The position numbers and the translations under genes are program-made. Below are positions 54,745-63,900 of a stretch of 64,000 nt of DNA, in pieces (within the stretch, counting starts at the first letter, position 1; each line of letters begins with the position of its first letter). Below the pieces are notes generated by a model. The model ran no database searches, was not told the DNA's origin, and saw nothing but the letters and a program-made list of their open reading frames with translations. Source of the stretch: Dinghuibacter sp964544695 (lineage in GTDB: Bacteria > Bacteroidota > Bacteroidia > Chitinophagales > Chitinophagaceae); assembly GCA_964544695.1 (NCBI GenBank), contig CAZJDB010000038.1, forward strand, positions 1 to 64,000. The letters run 5' to 3'.

Positions 54745-55296
54745 TTAATGGTTGAGCATAAAGTCCTCGATTTTCTTCACCGCGTGGTGATAGCTGGCCT
54801 TTAGAGCCCCTTCCGAGGTTTCCAGGACCCGGCTCATTTCTTCATAAGGCATTTCATCGTAATACCTTAGGTTGAAAACGATCCGTTGCTTCTCCGGCAG
54901 CGATTGAATCGCCAGCTGGAGCTTCCATTCGAGCTTTCCGGCATCAAAATACCGGTCCGCTTTCAGTTTATTGCTCAACCCCGTCTCCACATCGCTGAAA
55001 GAGACGGAAGCCTTTTTTTTCTGCTGTTCAAGGAAGGTCAAACTTTCATTGGTGGCAATCCTGTACAACCATGTATATAACTGGCTGTCTTCCCTAAAGT
55101 TATCCAAACTCTTCCAAACCTTGATACTGACATTCTGTAGTATATCGTTGGCGTCATCATGATCCACCACCAGGCGGCGGATATGCCAATACAATTTTTC
55201 CTGATACTTCCGGACAATTTGGGTAAATGCCGCTTCTTTTGTGGCAGGAACCCTGAATTGCAGCAATAACTCTTTATCGTCTGCGATAGTAGCCAT
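54745..55296 (-). CDS. ECF-type RNA polymerase sigma-70 factor
   Basis: A 183-residue sigma factor with region 2 (FTQIVRKYQEKLYWHIRRLVVDHDDANDILQNVSIKVWKSLDNF) and region 4 (SLPEKQRIVFNLRYYDEMPYEEMSRVLETSEGALKASYHHAVKKIEDFM). It likely controls a small envelope regulon together with the two following genes on the same strand, 34 bp and 32 bp apart. It is clearly distinct in sequence from the ECF factor at 33384-33950. Confidence 0.93.
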   Translation of the reverse strand: MATIADDKELLLQFRVPATKEAAFTQIVRKYQEKLYWHIRRLVVDHDDANDILQNVSIKVWKSLDNFREDSQLYTWLYRIATNESLTFLEQQKKKASVSFSDVETGLSNKLKADRYFDAGKLEWKLQLAIQSLPEKQRIVFNLRYYDEMPYEEMSRVLETSEGALKASYHHAVKKIEDFMLNH

Positions 55297-55336
55297 TGGA
55301 TGGTTTTGCGAAAAGCAAGTTTAACGAGGTAGTAAG

Positions 55337-56299
55337 TTAGGCTTTTTTACGGACGAGCGCCTTTTCGGCTGCTGCCACAATATCCACAGAATCAAGGCCG
55401 TATTTGATCAATAGGTCTTCGGGTTTGCCGCTTTCTCCAAAGGTATCCTTTGTCCCTACATATTCTATGGGAACGGGCCAGTGGCGGGCGGCTACCTGGG
55501 CGATGCTGTCCCCCAGGCCCCCGATGATGTTGTGCTCCTCCGCGGTCACGGCACACCGCGTCTTTTGTATGGAGGCCTTGACCGCTTCCACATCCAGGGG
55601 CTTGATGGTGTGGATATTGATCAGCTCCACGCTATACCCCCTGCTTTCCAGGATCCGTCCGGCTTCTATGGCTTTCCAGACCAAATGCCCGCAGGCGAAA
55701 ATGGAAACGTCGTTCCCTTCCTGGAGGATTTGGGCTTTACCGATTTCAAAGTTTTGATTCTCAGCGGTAAAATTGGGCCATTTGGGTCTCCCAAAGCGGA
55801 GGTACACAGGGCCCTGATAGTCCGCGATGGCAATGGTGGCTGCCTTGGTCTGGTTGAAATCGCAGGGGACGATGACCGTCATACCCGGGAGCATTTTCAT
55901 GAGCCCAATGTCTTCCAGGATCTGGTGGGTAGCCCCGTCTTCTCCCAGGGTGAGGCCGGCATGGGAGCAACATATCTTGACATTCTTATTGGAATAGGCA
56001 ATGGATTGACGAATCTGGTCATACACCCTACCGGTGCCAAAATTGGCAAAGGTGGTGGCGTAGGGAATTTTTCCACCAATGGTCAGGCCGGCGGAGATCC
56101 CCATCATGTTGGCTTCGGCAATGCCTACCTGTATAAAGCGGTCGGGAAATTCTTTGATGAAGGCCCCCAATTTCATCGAGGTAAGGAGGTCGGCGGTAAG
56201 GGCGATGACATTGGGGTTTTTGCGTCCTACTTCGAGGATGCCCTCACCGAACCCCGAGCGGGTATCTTTTTCGTTGAGGACTTGAATATCTGTCAGCAT
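55337..56299 (-). CDS. Transketolase C-terminal half (separate subunit)
   Basis: A 320-residue protein covering only the pyrimidine-binding and C-terminal domains of transketolase: TRSGFGEGILEVGRKNPNVIALTADL, FIQVGIAEANMMGISAGLTIGGKIPYATTFANFGTGRVYDQIRQSIAY and SHAGLTLGEDGATHQILEDIGLMKMLPGMTVIVP. Many Bacteroidota split transketolase into two genes, usually adjacent. Here the partner N-terminal half is not next to it, since galE lies upstream and the sigma factor downstream. A -7 element TAGGTTTG (56323-56330, minus strand) lies 23 bp before the ATG. Confidence 0.88.
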   Translation of the reverse strand: MLTDIQVLNEKDTRSGFGEGILEVGRKNPNVIALTADLLTSMKLGAFIKEFPDRFIQVGIAEANMMGISAGLTIGGKIPYATTFANFGTGRVYDQIRQSIAYSNKNVKICCSHAGLTLGEDGATHQILEDIGLMKMLPGMTVIVPCDFNQTKAATIAIADYQGPVYLRFGRPKWPNFTAENQNFEIGKAQILQEGNDVSIFACGHLVWKAIEAGRILESRGYSVELINIHTIKPLDVEAVKASIQKTRCAVTAEEHNIIGGLGDSIAQVAARHWPVPIEYVGTKDTFGESGKPEDLLIKYGLDSVDIVAAAEKALVRKKA

Positions 56300-56322
56300 A
56301 GATCCAAGCAGTTTTGAGTCAG

Positions 56323-56330
56323 CAAACCTA
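56323..56330 (-). promoter_or_regulatory. -7 element TAGGTTTG of the transketolase gene
   Basis: An exact TAnnTTTG match on the minus strand, 23 bp before the ATG at 56299, between galE and this gene. Confidence 0.4.
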
Positions 56331-56350
56331 AGGCAAACGCTCGAATTGCC

Positions 56351-57406
56351 CTAATTGAGCTGGAAATTCTGACTCGAATGCAGGGTTTTGTCTTCTTTTA
56401 AACGGACTTCCCACGCCCAGGCGGTCCGCATCATATCCTCCAGGTTGTACCGGATGGACCATCCCAATTCACTTAGCGCTTTGTCGTTATTTGCATAGAT
56501 CGCAATGACATCCCCCGGACGACGGGGACCGATGGTATATTTCAGTTTGACCCCGGTGACGGTCTCGAAGGCCCGGATAGCTTCCAGTACGGTGACCCCG
56601 TTCCCGGTCCCCAGGTTGAATATTTCAATGCTTTTATGGCTTTTACCGGCCAGCATCCGGTCCACCGCAAGGGTGTGGGCATGGGCTATATCGCTGACGT
56701 GGATAAAATCGCGTATGCAGCTCCCGTCGCGGGTCGGGTAGTCATCCCCGAACACCTGCATGCCGGCCAATTTACCGATAGCCGTTTGCGTAATGGCAGG
56801 CACGAGGTTCGCGGGTTTTCCCAGGGGCAGTTCTCCTATAGCATTGGAGGGATGGGCGCCCACCGGGTTGAAGTACCGGAGCAACACCGCATGACCGAAT
56901 CCAGTCCTCACCATGTCCTCGATGATCCTTTCCCCCATTTGCTTGGTAGCTCCGTAAGGCGATTCGGCCGGTTTCTGAGGGGATTCCTCGGTGACGGGGA
57001 TATGATCCGGATTGCCATATACCGTACAGGAGGAGGAGAACACGAAGTGGGGTATGTTGAATTCCCTGGTGCACTTCAGGAGGTTCACGAGGCCAAGGAG
57101 GTTGTTCTCATAGTACATGAGGGGCTCGGCCACCGATTCCCCCACTGCTTTATATGCCGCGAAATGGATGATGGCGGCTACATCGGGGTTCTCCTGGAAA
57201 ACGGCAAACGTATCGTCGTAGTGACAAAGATCGACCTTGTAATTCTTGATCTTTTTCCCGGTGATTTTTTCGATCCCGGTAAGCAATAAGGTAGAGGATC
57301 TGGAATTATTGTCAATGGAAATGACATCATACCCGTTTTCAATCAGGTCGACGATCGTATGTGCGCCTATATACCCGCAACCGCCGGTAACGAGAATCTT
57401 TTGCAT
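56351..57406 (-). CDS. galE: UDP-glucose 4-epimerase
   Basis: A 351-residue extended SDR epimerase: NAD-binding GGCGYIG at 8-14, YENNLLGLVNLL, catalytic Ser in FSSSCTVYG and YxxxK as YGATK (151-155), followed by LRYFNPVGAHPS. It interconverts UDP-glucose and UDP-galactose for glycan synthesis. It follows rmlA by 14 bp on the same strand, so both likely supply nucleotide sugars for surface polysaccharide. Confidence 0.95.
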   Translation of the reverse strand: MQKILVTGGCGYIGAHTIVDLIENGYDVISIDNNSRSSTLLLTGIEKITGKKIKNYKVDLCHYDDTFAVFQENPDVAAIIHFAAYKAVGESVAEPLMYYENNLLGLVNLLKCTREFNIPHFVFSSSCTVYGNPDHIPVTEESPQKPAESPYGATKQMGERIIEDMVRTGFGHAVLLRYFNPVGAHPSNAIGELPLGKPANLVPAITQTAIGKLAGMQVFGDDYPTRDGSCIRDFIHVSDIAHAHTLAVDRMLAGKSHKSIEIFNLGTGNGVTVLEAIRAFETVTGVKLKYTIGPRRPGDVIAIYANNDKALSELGWSIRYNLEDMMRTAWAWEVRLKEDKTLHSSQNFQLN

Positions 57407-57420
57407 AACCCGAAGTTAAA

Positions 57421-58284
57421 TCATTTTTCCAGCAGGGCCATCAGGTACTGGCCGTATCCGCTTTTTAACAGGGGCTGTGCGATGCGAACCAACTGCTCTT
57501 TCGTGATGAAGCCTTTCCTGTAGGCGATTTCCTCGATACAGGCGATTTTAATGCCTTGCCTTTGTTCGATAACCTGAACGAACTGTCCGGCCTGCATGAG
57601 TGAATCGAATGTTCCCGTATCGAGCCACGCCGTCCCCCGGTCGAGGATGGAGACCTTTAATTTGCCCCCTTCCAGATATACCCGGTTAACGTCGGTGATT
57701 TCCAATTCGCCCCTGGGCGAGGGTTTCAGTTCTTTTGCGATTTTCACTACGTCGTTGTCATAGAAATAGAGGCCCGGAACTGCATAGTTGCTCTTGGGGT
57801 GCTGGGGTTTTTCCTCGATGGAAATGGCTTTTTTCTGGGTGTCGAATTCCACGACTCCGTAGCGTTCGGGGTCACTCACGTGATAGGCATACACGATTCC
57901 CCCGTCGGGATCGGTATTGCCGCTGAGCAGGTTCCCAAGCCCCGCTCCGTAAAAGATATTGTCTCCCAGCACGAGAGCCACCTTGTCCTTCCCGATAAAG
58001 GGAGCACCTATGGTGAATGCCTGGGCCAACCCCTCCGGCTTGGGCTGCTCCGCATAGGAAAAGACCATGCCCAACTGGCTTCCGTCCCCCAGTAACCTCC
58101 TGAAAGTGGGGAGGTCGTATGGAGTGGATATGATGAGGATCTCCTTGATCCCCGCCAGCATTAGGGTGGAAAGGGGATAATAAATCATGGGCTTGTCGTA
58201 GACAGGCATGATCTGTTTGCTGATCGCAAAAGTGATAGGATGCAACCTAGTCCCGGATCCGCCTGCAAGTATAATCCCCTTCAT
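57421..58284 (-). CDS. rmlA: Glucose-1-phosphate thymidylyltransferase
   Basis: A 287-residue nucleotidyltransferase with GGSGTRLHPIT (8-18), KQIMPVYDKPMIYYPLSTLMLAGI, LVLGDNIFYG, SIEEKPQHPKSNYAVPGLYFYDN and GTAWLDTGTFDSL. It makes dTDP-glucose, the first step to dTDP-rhamnose and other deoxysugars. rmlB, C and D are not in the window. It lies 27 bp after the PiT transporter gene on the same strand. Confidence 0.95.
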   Translation of the reverse strand: MKGIILAGGSGTRLHPITFAISKQIMPVYDKPMIYYPLSTLMLAGIKEILIISTPYDLPTFRRLLGDGSQLGMVFSYAEQPKPEGLAQAFTIGAPFIGKDKVALVLGDNIFYGAGLGNLLSGNTDPDGGIVYAYHVSDPERYGVVEFDTQKKAISIEEKPQHPKSNYAVPGLYFYDNDVVKIAKELKPSPRGELEITDVNRVYLEGGKLKVSILDRGTAWLDTGTFDSLMQAGQFVQVIEQRQGIKIACIEEIAYRKGFITKEQLVRIAQPLLKSGYGQYLMALLEK

Positions 58285-58311
58285 CGCTAATTTTTTGGGA
58301 CACCAAGATAC

Positions 58312-59298
58312 TCAAAAAAACAGGTCGAGAAGCAAATAAATACCTCCCGCCATCAGGGCGCTTACGGGGATGGTCAGTACCCAGGCCCAAAGGAGATTGA
58401 CGCTGACACCCCAGCGCACGGCACTGAGACGCTTCGTAGCCCCCACCCCCATGATCGCCCCCGCGATCGTATGTGTGGTACTGACGGGGATGCCTAGCCG
58501 TTCGGTGAAGATCAGGGTGGCGGCACCCGCCGTTTCCGCGGAGACACCTTCCAGGGGCGTCACCTTGGTGATCCGCGTGCCCATCGTCTTGACGATTTTC
58601 CAACCCCCGCTCAGCGTTCCCAGGGCAATCACCGAATAGCAAACCACGGGAACCCAATTGGGCATATCCCCGATGTGGAAAGGGATTTTTTTTTGATAAG
58701 CGATGGCAACGGCAATCAGCCCCATGACCTTTTGTGCATCATTTCCACCGTGGCCAAGGCTGAAGGCGGCCGATGACGCCAACTGCAAGCGGCGGAACCA
58801 ACGGTCAGCCTTGTAAGGGTTGGCCTTCCGGCTGAGCCAAACAATGCCCACGGTTATTCCGAACGCAAGCACCATGCCTATCAGGGGAGATAGAAAGATA
58901 AAGCTAACGGTCTTCATCAAACTGGACATGATCACCACTTTCCAGGAACCTACTTTCGCGAACGCAGCCCCGATGAACCCGCCTATCAGTGTATGGGAAG
59001 AGCTGGAAGGAATACCATACCACCACGTCAGCAGGTTCCAGGCAATGGCGCTCAGAATTCCCGCCAGGATGATCTTGAGATCGATGAATTGTTCGTGAAC
59101 GGTGGTCGCGATGGTATTGGCCACCTTGTGTTCGCGGAAAATAAAAAACGCCGCGAAGTTGAACAGGGCCGCCCATAATACCGCCTGGAAGGGAGTGAGC
59201 ACCTTGGTGGAAACGACGGTGGCGATGGAATTGGCGGCGTCGTGGAAACCATTGATGAAATCGAAAATGATGGCCAAAACGATAATGAGGATAAGCAT
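58312..59298 (-). CDS. pit: Inorganic phosphate transporter, PiT family
   Basis: A 328-residue membrane protein with the PiT repeats GFHDAANSIATVVSTKVLTPFQAVLWAALFNFAAFF and GGNDAQKVMGLIAVAIAY, plus GIPVSTTHTIAGAIMGVGATKRLSAVRWGV. It imports phosphate as a metal-phosphate complex by proton symport. Its start shares one base with the DUF47 stop, a coupling typical of the PiT-DUF47 pair. Confidence 0.94.
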   Translation of the reverse strand: MLILIIVLAIIFDFINGFHDAANSIATVVSTKVLTPFQAVLWAALFNFAAFFIFREHKVANTIATTVHEQFIDLKIILAGILSAIAWNLLTWWYGIPSSSSHTLIGGFIGAAFAKVGSWKVVIMSSLMKTVSFIFLSPLIGMVLAFGITVGIVWLSRKANPYKADRWFRRLQLASSAAFSLGHGGNDAQKVMGLIAVAIAYQKKIPFHIGDMPNWVPVVCYSVIALGTLSGGWKIVKTMGTRITKVTPLEGVSAETAGAATLIFTERLGIPVSTTHTIAGAIMGVGATKRLSAVRWGVSVNLLWAWVLTIPVSALMAGGIYLLLDLFF

Positions 59299-59945
59299 CA
59301 GGCATATTTGACGATGATGGACTCGATCACATTGGCCACGTCTTCACACTTGTCGGTGGCGATCTCGAGGACTTGGAAAATGTCCTTTTTTTTGATCACT
59401 TCCTTGGCATCGTTTTCAGTAGCGAATAAGCGCTGAATGCTCGTATCGTAGACGTCATCCGCCTGGTTTTCGAGGGCATTGATCCGGACCAGGGCTCCCG
59501 TGATTTTACGCAGGTTCCGCATATTGCGCAACTCCAGTACCGCATTTCTCAGTTCCGTACACCCCTCGTTGATCAGGCTGGCCAGTTTCTGGATACCGGG
59601 ATCCCCGGGGTCCACGCGGTAAAAGTTGATCTTCTTGGCGCTGCTATAAATGTTGTCAGCCACGTCATCCAGGGCAATCGCCAGGTAATGTATGTCTTCC
59701 CGGTCAAAGGGTGTGATGAAGTTCCTTCCCAATTCGGTGAATACGCGGTGGGTCAATTCATCATTATCGTGCTCCATGTCTTCCAACTGCCGGATGCCCG
59801 CCTCCCTGATGTCGAAATCGGGTTCTCCGACCACCGAGACCAGCTTTTCACCCATTTTTTGCACGACGTGGGCGATTTCTTCGAACAAATTGTAGAATAT
59901 CTTGTCCCTGGGCATGAAGATCTTGGCAAACGTGTTGAAACCCAT
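59298..59945 (-). CDS. DUF47 (PhoU-like) regulator of the PiT transporter
   Basis: A 215-residue helical protein: FAKIFMPRDKIFYNLFEEIAHVVQ, DIREAGIRQLEDMEHDNDELTHRVFTELGRNFITPFDREDIHYLAIALDDVADNIYSSAKKINFY and VLEIATDKCEDVANVIESIIVKYA. DUF47 proteins resemble PhoU and modulate PiT activity. ATG 59945 is chosen over an upstream TTG frame, because the TTG lies inside the -7 element. It heads a run with pit, rmlA and galE. Confidence 0.9.
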   Translation of the reverse strand: MGFNTFAKIFMPRDKIFYNLFEEIAHVVQKMGEKLVSVVGEPDFDIREAGIRQLEDMEHDNDELTHRVFTELGRNFITPFDREDIHYLAIALDDVADNIYSSAKKINFYRVDPGDPGIQKLASLINEGCTELRNAVLELRNMRNLRKITGALVRINALENQADDVYDTSIQRLFATENDAKEVIKKKDIFQVLEIATDKCEDVANVIESIIVKYA

Positions 59946-59960
59946 ATCGATGAATTTTGG

Positions 59961-59968
59961 CAAAATTA
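59961..59968 (-). promoter_or_regulatory. -7 element TAATTTTG of the DUF47-pit run
   Basis: An exact TAnnTTTG match on the minus strand, 15 bp before the ATG at 59945. Confidence 0.5.
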
Positions 59969-60099
59969 GCCCTTTGGGGCCTTCACAATTATTTAATTCT
60001 TAGTTCAAACTGGGGTAATACTATATGTCTTCTTTTGTTCCCTCTCTCCTTAGCATTTAATGACCGTTCATAGTTTTCCTTAAGCAAGTATCCTCACGC

Positions 60100-60133
60100 C
60101 CGCCCCGCATTCTTGCGGAGCGGTTGTTTTTTT
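60100..60133 (+). terminator. Hairpin terminator 1 in the 60-kb non-coding region
   Basis: The stem CCGCCCCGCA / TGCGGAGCGG (one mismatch) with loop TTCT is followed by TTG and seven T. No gene ends here on the plus strand, so it may close a short RNA. Confidence 0.7.
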
Positions 60134-60492
60134 AGGGCCAGCCTAACGTGCGCGGCTGTTGTTTGCACCTCACTTCCGCCAAGGTTAGCAGATTAAAAAG
60201 CTTTAATGTAGGAAATTCCATCGGTGTAAGACATCTTATCGGTGTATCAATGGAAAAAAACGGTAAAATGAACGAAAATTAGCTTTTTATTTTACCCAGG
60301 TTATCTAATTTAGGGGTGTTATTATGTAAGGCTTCATAACAATTCGATCATATTGGGTTAAGAATGCCTTTACAATTTAGATTCAGCTTTGCGTCCTGAA
60401 GCGCCGGAGGCGCTTCCAAGTCAGATAAATTAAACGACCATCCTAAAAGATCATCTTAAGATTACTCATACGTTAGATTTTCTCATGTCTGC

Positions 60493-60521
60493 GCGCTCCG
60501 TTTCCACGGGGCGCTTTTTTT
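60493..60521 (+). terminator. Hairpin terminator 2 in the 60-kb non-coding region
   Basis: The stem GCGCTCCGT / ACGGGGCGC (one T-G pair) with loop TTCC is followed by seven T. It lies 460 bp before the susC-like gene and again has no coding frame in front. Confidence 0.75.
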
Positions 60522-60598
60522 GTGCCAACACTCCATGAAAAAGATAGACTGTCAAATTCCCGACAAGCCTGTGGACATTAAAAACCCGAAAAGCGGAT

Positions 60599-60628
60599 TT
60601 AAAGTTTATCTAATGTAAACTTAATGTT
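60599..60628. repeat. Palindromic repeat copy 1 (AAGTTTA-N7-TAAACTT)
   Basis: A 30-bp unit whose core is AAGTTTA, then TCTAATG, then TAAACTT, an exact 7-bp inverted repeat. It is shared almost base for base with copies 2 and 3. The symmetry suggests a dimeric regulator site. Confidence 0.8.
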
Positions 60629-60719
60629 TTCGTAAGGCAGTCCACAAGAGGTCCGGGGAACGTGGAATTATATTTGATGGCTCAATAGACGACAATGTGA
60701 GGCGTGTGTTAATGAAAAA

Positions 60720-60749
60720 TTAAAGTTTATCTAATGTAAACTTAAGGTT
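60720..60749. repeat. Palindromic repeat copy 2
   Basis: The same 30-bp unit as copy 1, with one change near the end (GGTT for TGTT). It starts 121 bp after copy 1. Confidence 0.8.
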
Positions 60750-60885
60750 CCGGTTAAAGTGCCTCCCTATTTTGCAGCCTCTTCGAGATCCATCCCCTTC
60801 TATGCAGTTCAAAAAAAGGTAAAAAGCAATGGTGCTTTCGGCCAGGGGGATTTATTTGTCCAACCGTAACCAGGTTAATAATTCC

Positions 60886-60915
60886 TTAAAGTTTAGCTAA
60901 TGTAAACTTAATGTT
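60886..60915. repeat. Palindromic repeat copy 3
   Basis: The same unit with spacer GCTAATG. It starts 166 bp after copy 2 and ends 65 bp before the ATG of the SusC-like gene. Confidence 0.8.
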
Positions 60916-60980
60916 TATTATAAGTATACCCGGAATATAGTCAATAACATTGTGCCTCTTTACTAAAACCTTCTGATTTT

Positions 60981-63900
60981 ATGAGTAGACCTTTTACCCT
61001 TCCATTTAAGGTATTGCCATTTTTGATGGTATTATTATTCCCCCTGTTTGCGCTCGCCCAGAAAGAGTTGATCAATGGGCGCGTGGTATCCTTGTCTGAC
61101 CAGACACCGGTAGTAGGGGCTACCCTCCTCGTCAAGGGGACCAGGATCGGGACGTCCACCGGCGCGGATGGACGCTTTATTATCAAAGCAAAAGAGGGAG
61201 ATGTGCTGGTGCTTACCGGCGTGGGGATCACCACCCAGGAGGTAACCGTGGGAAAGGACCTGAACGTCCTCATCAATGCCATAACGAACTCGAGGAACAT
61301 CAGTGAGGTAGTGGTTACCGCCACCGGGATTAAAAAGGAATCGAAGCGTTTGGGGTATGCCATTCAGACGATCGACGCCTCCACCCTTACCCAGGCCAGG
61401 GAACCGGATCCCATAAATTCGCTGAGGGGTCAGGCCGCGGGTTTGGAAGTGAACATCAATAATGAGATGGGGCACCCCGCCCAGGTGATCATGCGGGGAG
61501 AGAATGACCCGACCAACGCGCCCATTTTCGTGGTGGACGGCGTGGAAATCAGCTCCGACACGTACAACCTCAACCCGGACGATATTGAAACCTTCACCGT
61601 CCTGAAAGGGCCGAACGCTGCGGCGCTTTACGGGTTCCAGGGTCAAAACGGCGCCATCATCATCAATACGAAAAAAGGAACCAAAAGCAGGAAAGGGCTC
61701 GTCATCGACATAAACAACAGCACCCAGATCGAGCACGGATTTATCGCGTTGCCGAAATACCAGGACCTGTATGGGCCCGGGGATAACGGTAAATATGCCT
61801 TCGGTGGTGGCGGTTCCAGCCCCTCTTCTTATTTTGGTAGCGGCGCGGTCGGCGTAGGGATCAACGACTATGACTACGACGTTTGGGGACCCCAATTCCG
61901 CGGGCAGTTACTGCCTCAGTTTGACGGGAATTATACCCCGGGAACCCAATATACCACCACCTTTGCGGACGGCAGCAAGTACGTCGGCAATGTGCAGCCC
62001 ACTCCTTTTGTGGCGAGAGGTAAAGACAACCTCAGGCACTTCATTCAACCTGGCTTGTTGCAGACCAACAGCATTTCGATGAGTTCTTCCACGGATAAGA
62101 CCGATTTGCGGTTTTCCTTCGGAGACTCCTACCAGAAGGGTATCGTCCCCAATACTCAACTGAACAACGGTAACGCCACCTTCAGCATCGTCGAGCGCTT
62201 TACCAGCAAGTTCACTACCACGGCATATTTCAATTTCAGCAGGCAATCCAGCCCCAACGTACCGGACGTCGCTTACGGTCCCAACAGCATCATATATAAT
62301 ATCATCATCTGGGGCGGTGCGGATTGGAGTGTGGATCAACCCAATATCCGCAATTACTGGCAACCCGGCCACGTAGGTATAGAACAAAACTACGAGGAAT
62401 ATTACCGGTACAACAATCCCTGGTTCATGTCCTACGAATGGCTGAGGAGCCACTACCAGAACAACGAGTACGGGTATGTTTCGCTGAATTACAAGATCAG
62501 CCCCAGCGTAGAACTTCAGTTCAGGCCTAGTTTCACGGCGTACGATATGTTCAACTCCGAAAAAATGCCCTATTCCGCCGGTGTTTACGGCAGGCCGTTG
62601 CGCCAGGGGGATTACCGGGAAGACCGCAGGTCCTTGTTTGAAAATAACGAGGATTTCCAGATCAGGTATCACCGGAACAGCGTCGCCGGTTTCCTCGACC
62701 TCCAGGCTGTGGGTGGGGCAACCGCCAGGAACTTTTCCTTTAATTCGAACTTCGAGTCCACCAACTACCTGAACGTCCCCGGGATTTACGCTTTTTCCAA
62801 CTCCCTCGGGCCTTTGACGGGAACCAGCTTCAGGTCTTCCATGCTCGTGCTGAGTGCGTATACCTCCATCGACCTGGGTTATAAATCCTATGTGACGGCA
62901 AACGTGACGGGACGCGTGGATAAATCCTCCACGTTGCCTTCGAATACGAACAGCTATTTTTATCCCTCCATCAATTTAGCCACCGTAATTTCCGATTACG
63001 TCCGCATGCCCAGGTTTATTTCGTTCCTGAAGCTAAGGGCCTCCTATGCGGAAAGTAAGAACGGCGGTACCCTTCCTACGTTTACGCCCAATGTCAGCGC
63101 TACGCCTGCCGGCGGATACGGGTACACCTGGACAAGCGCCTATAATGGACCCAATCCGACTTACCCTTTCACGCAAACATACGCGCTGAACCCAACCTAC
63201 ACGAACCAGAACAGCGCCCAATATACAGATCAGGCCATCAATCCGACCATTCACACGGCGGAACGGAAGGCAACCGAGGGAGGATTGGACATTCGCTTCA
63301 TGAATAACCGCCTGGGCCTGGACGTTGCCCGGTATCACTATTGGAATGAAGGGATCGTCCCCCAGACCATTTCTTCCTCCTCCGGTTATTCTTCCTACTT
63401 TACCAACGGGAATATTTATACGAACGACGGCTGGGAAGCAACCGTGACTGGCCGGCCCATCGTCAATCCCAAGGGTTTCAGCTGGACGGTGCTCGCGAAC
63501 TTCTTCACCTATGTCCGCAAATGGGTAAGCGATGCAAACCCCGACGCCTGGCAACACAATGGTACCAGGATCGACCTGGTATACGGAGACGGTTTCGTAA
63601 GGACCCCGGACGGGAAGATGGTCATCGATCCCGTTGCCGGAATTTACGACCGCTATTCCGACCTCGGCAGCACGGCCCAAAAGATCTACGGTCACTCCGA
63701 TCCGAATTGGCAATGGGGCTTGACGAATACGGTCAGTTACAAGGCATTCTCCCTGCGTTTCCAGTTTGATGGTTTGGTGGGCGGCGTCGTCGAAGATTAT
63801 GTCCGTCTCAAAACCTTGCAGGGCGGCCGCCATATAGAAGCGGCTACCGGCGCCATCGGAGCGGCCAGGCCGATGGACGAGGCGGGTGTAGCTGCCTATA

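Larger units (their letters stand above)
59969..60980. other. 1-kb non-coding region before the SusC-like gene
   Basis: No supported coding frame. It contains two terminator-like hairpins (60100-60133 and 60493-60521), a perfect GAAGCGCC/GGCGCTTC hairpin with 3-nt loop (60398-60416) and three near-identical palindromic repeats (60599, 60720, 60886). Untranslated RNAs ending at the two terminators are possible. No tRNA or known riboswitch is recognised. Confidence 0.75.
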
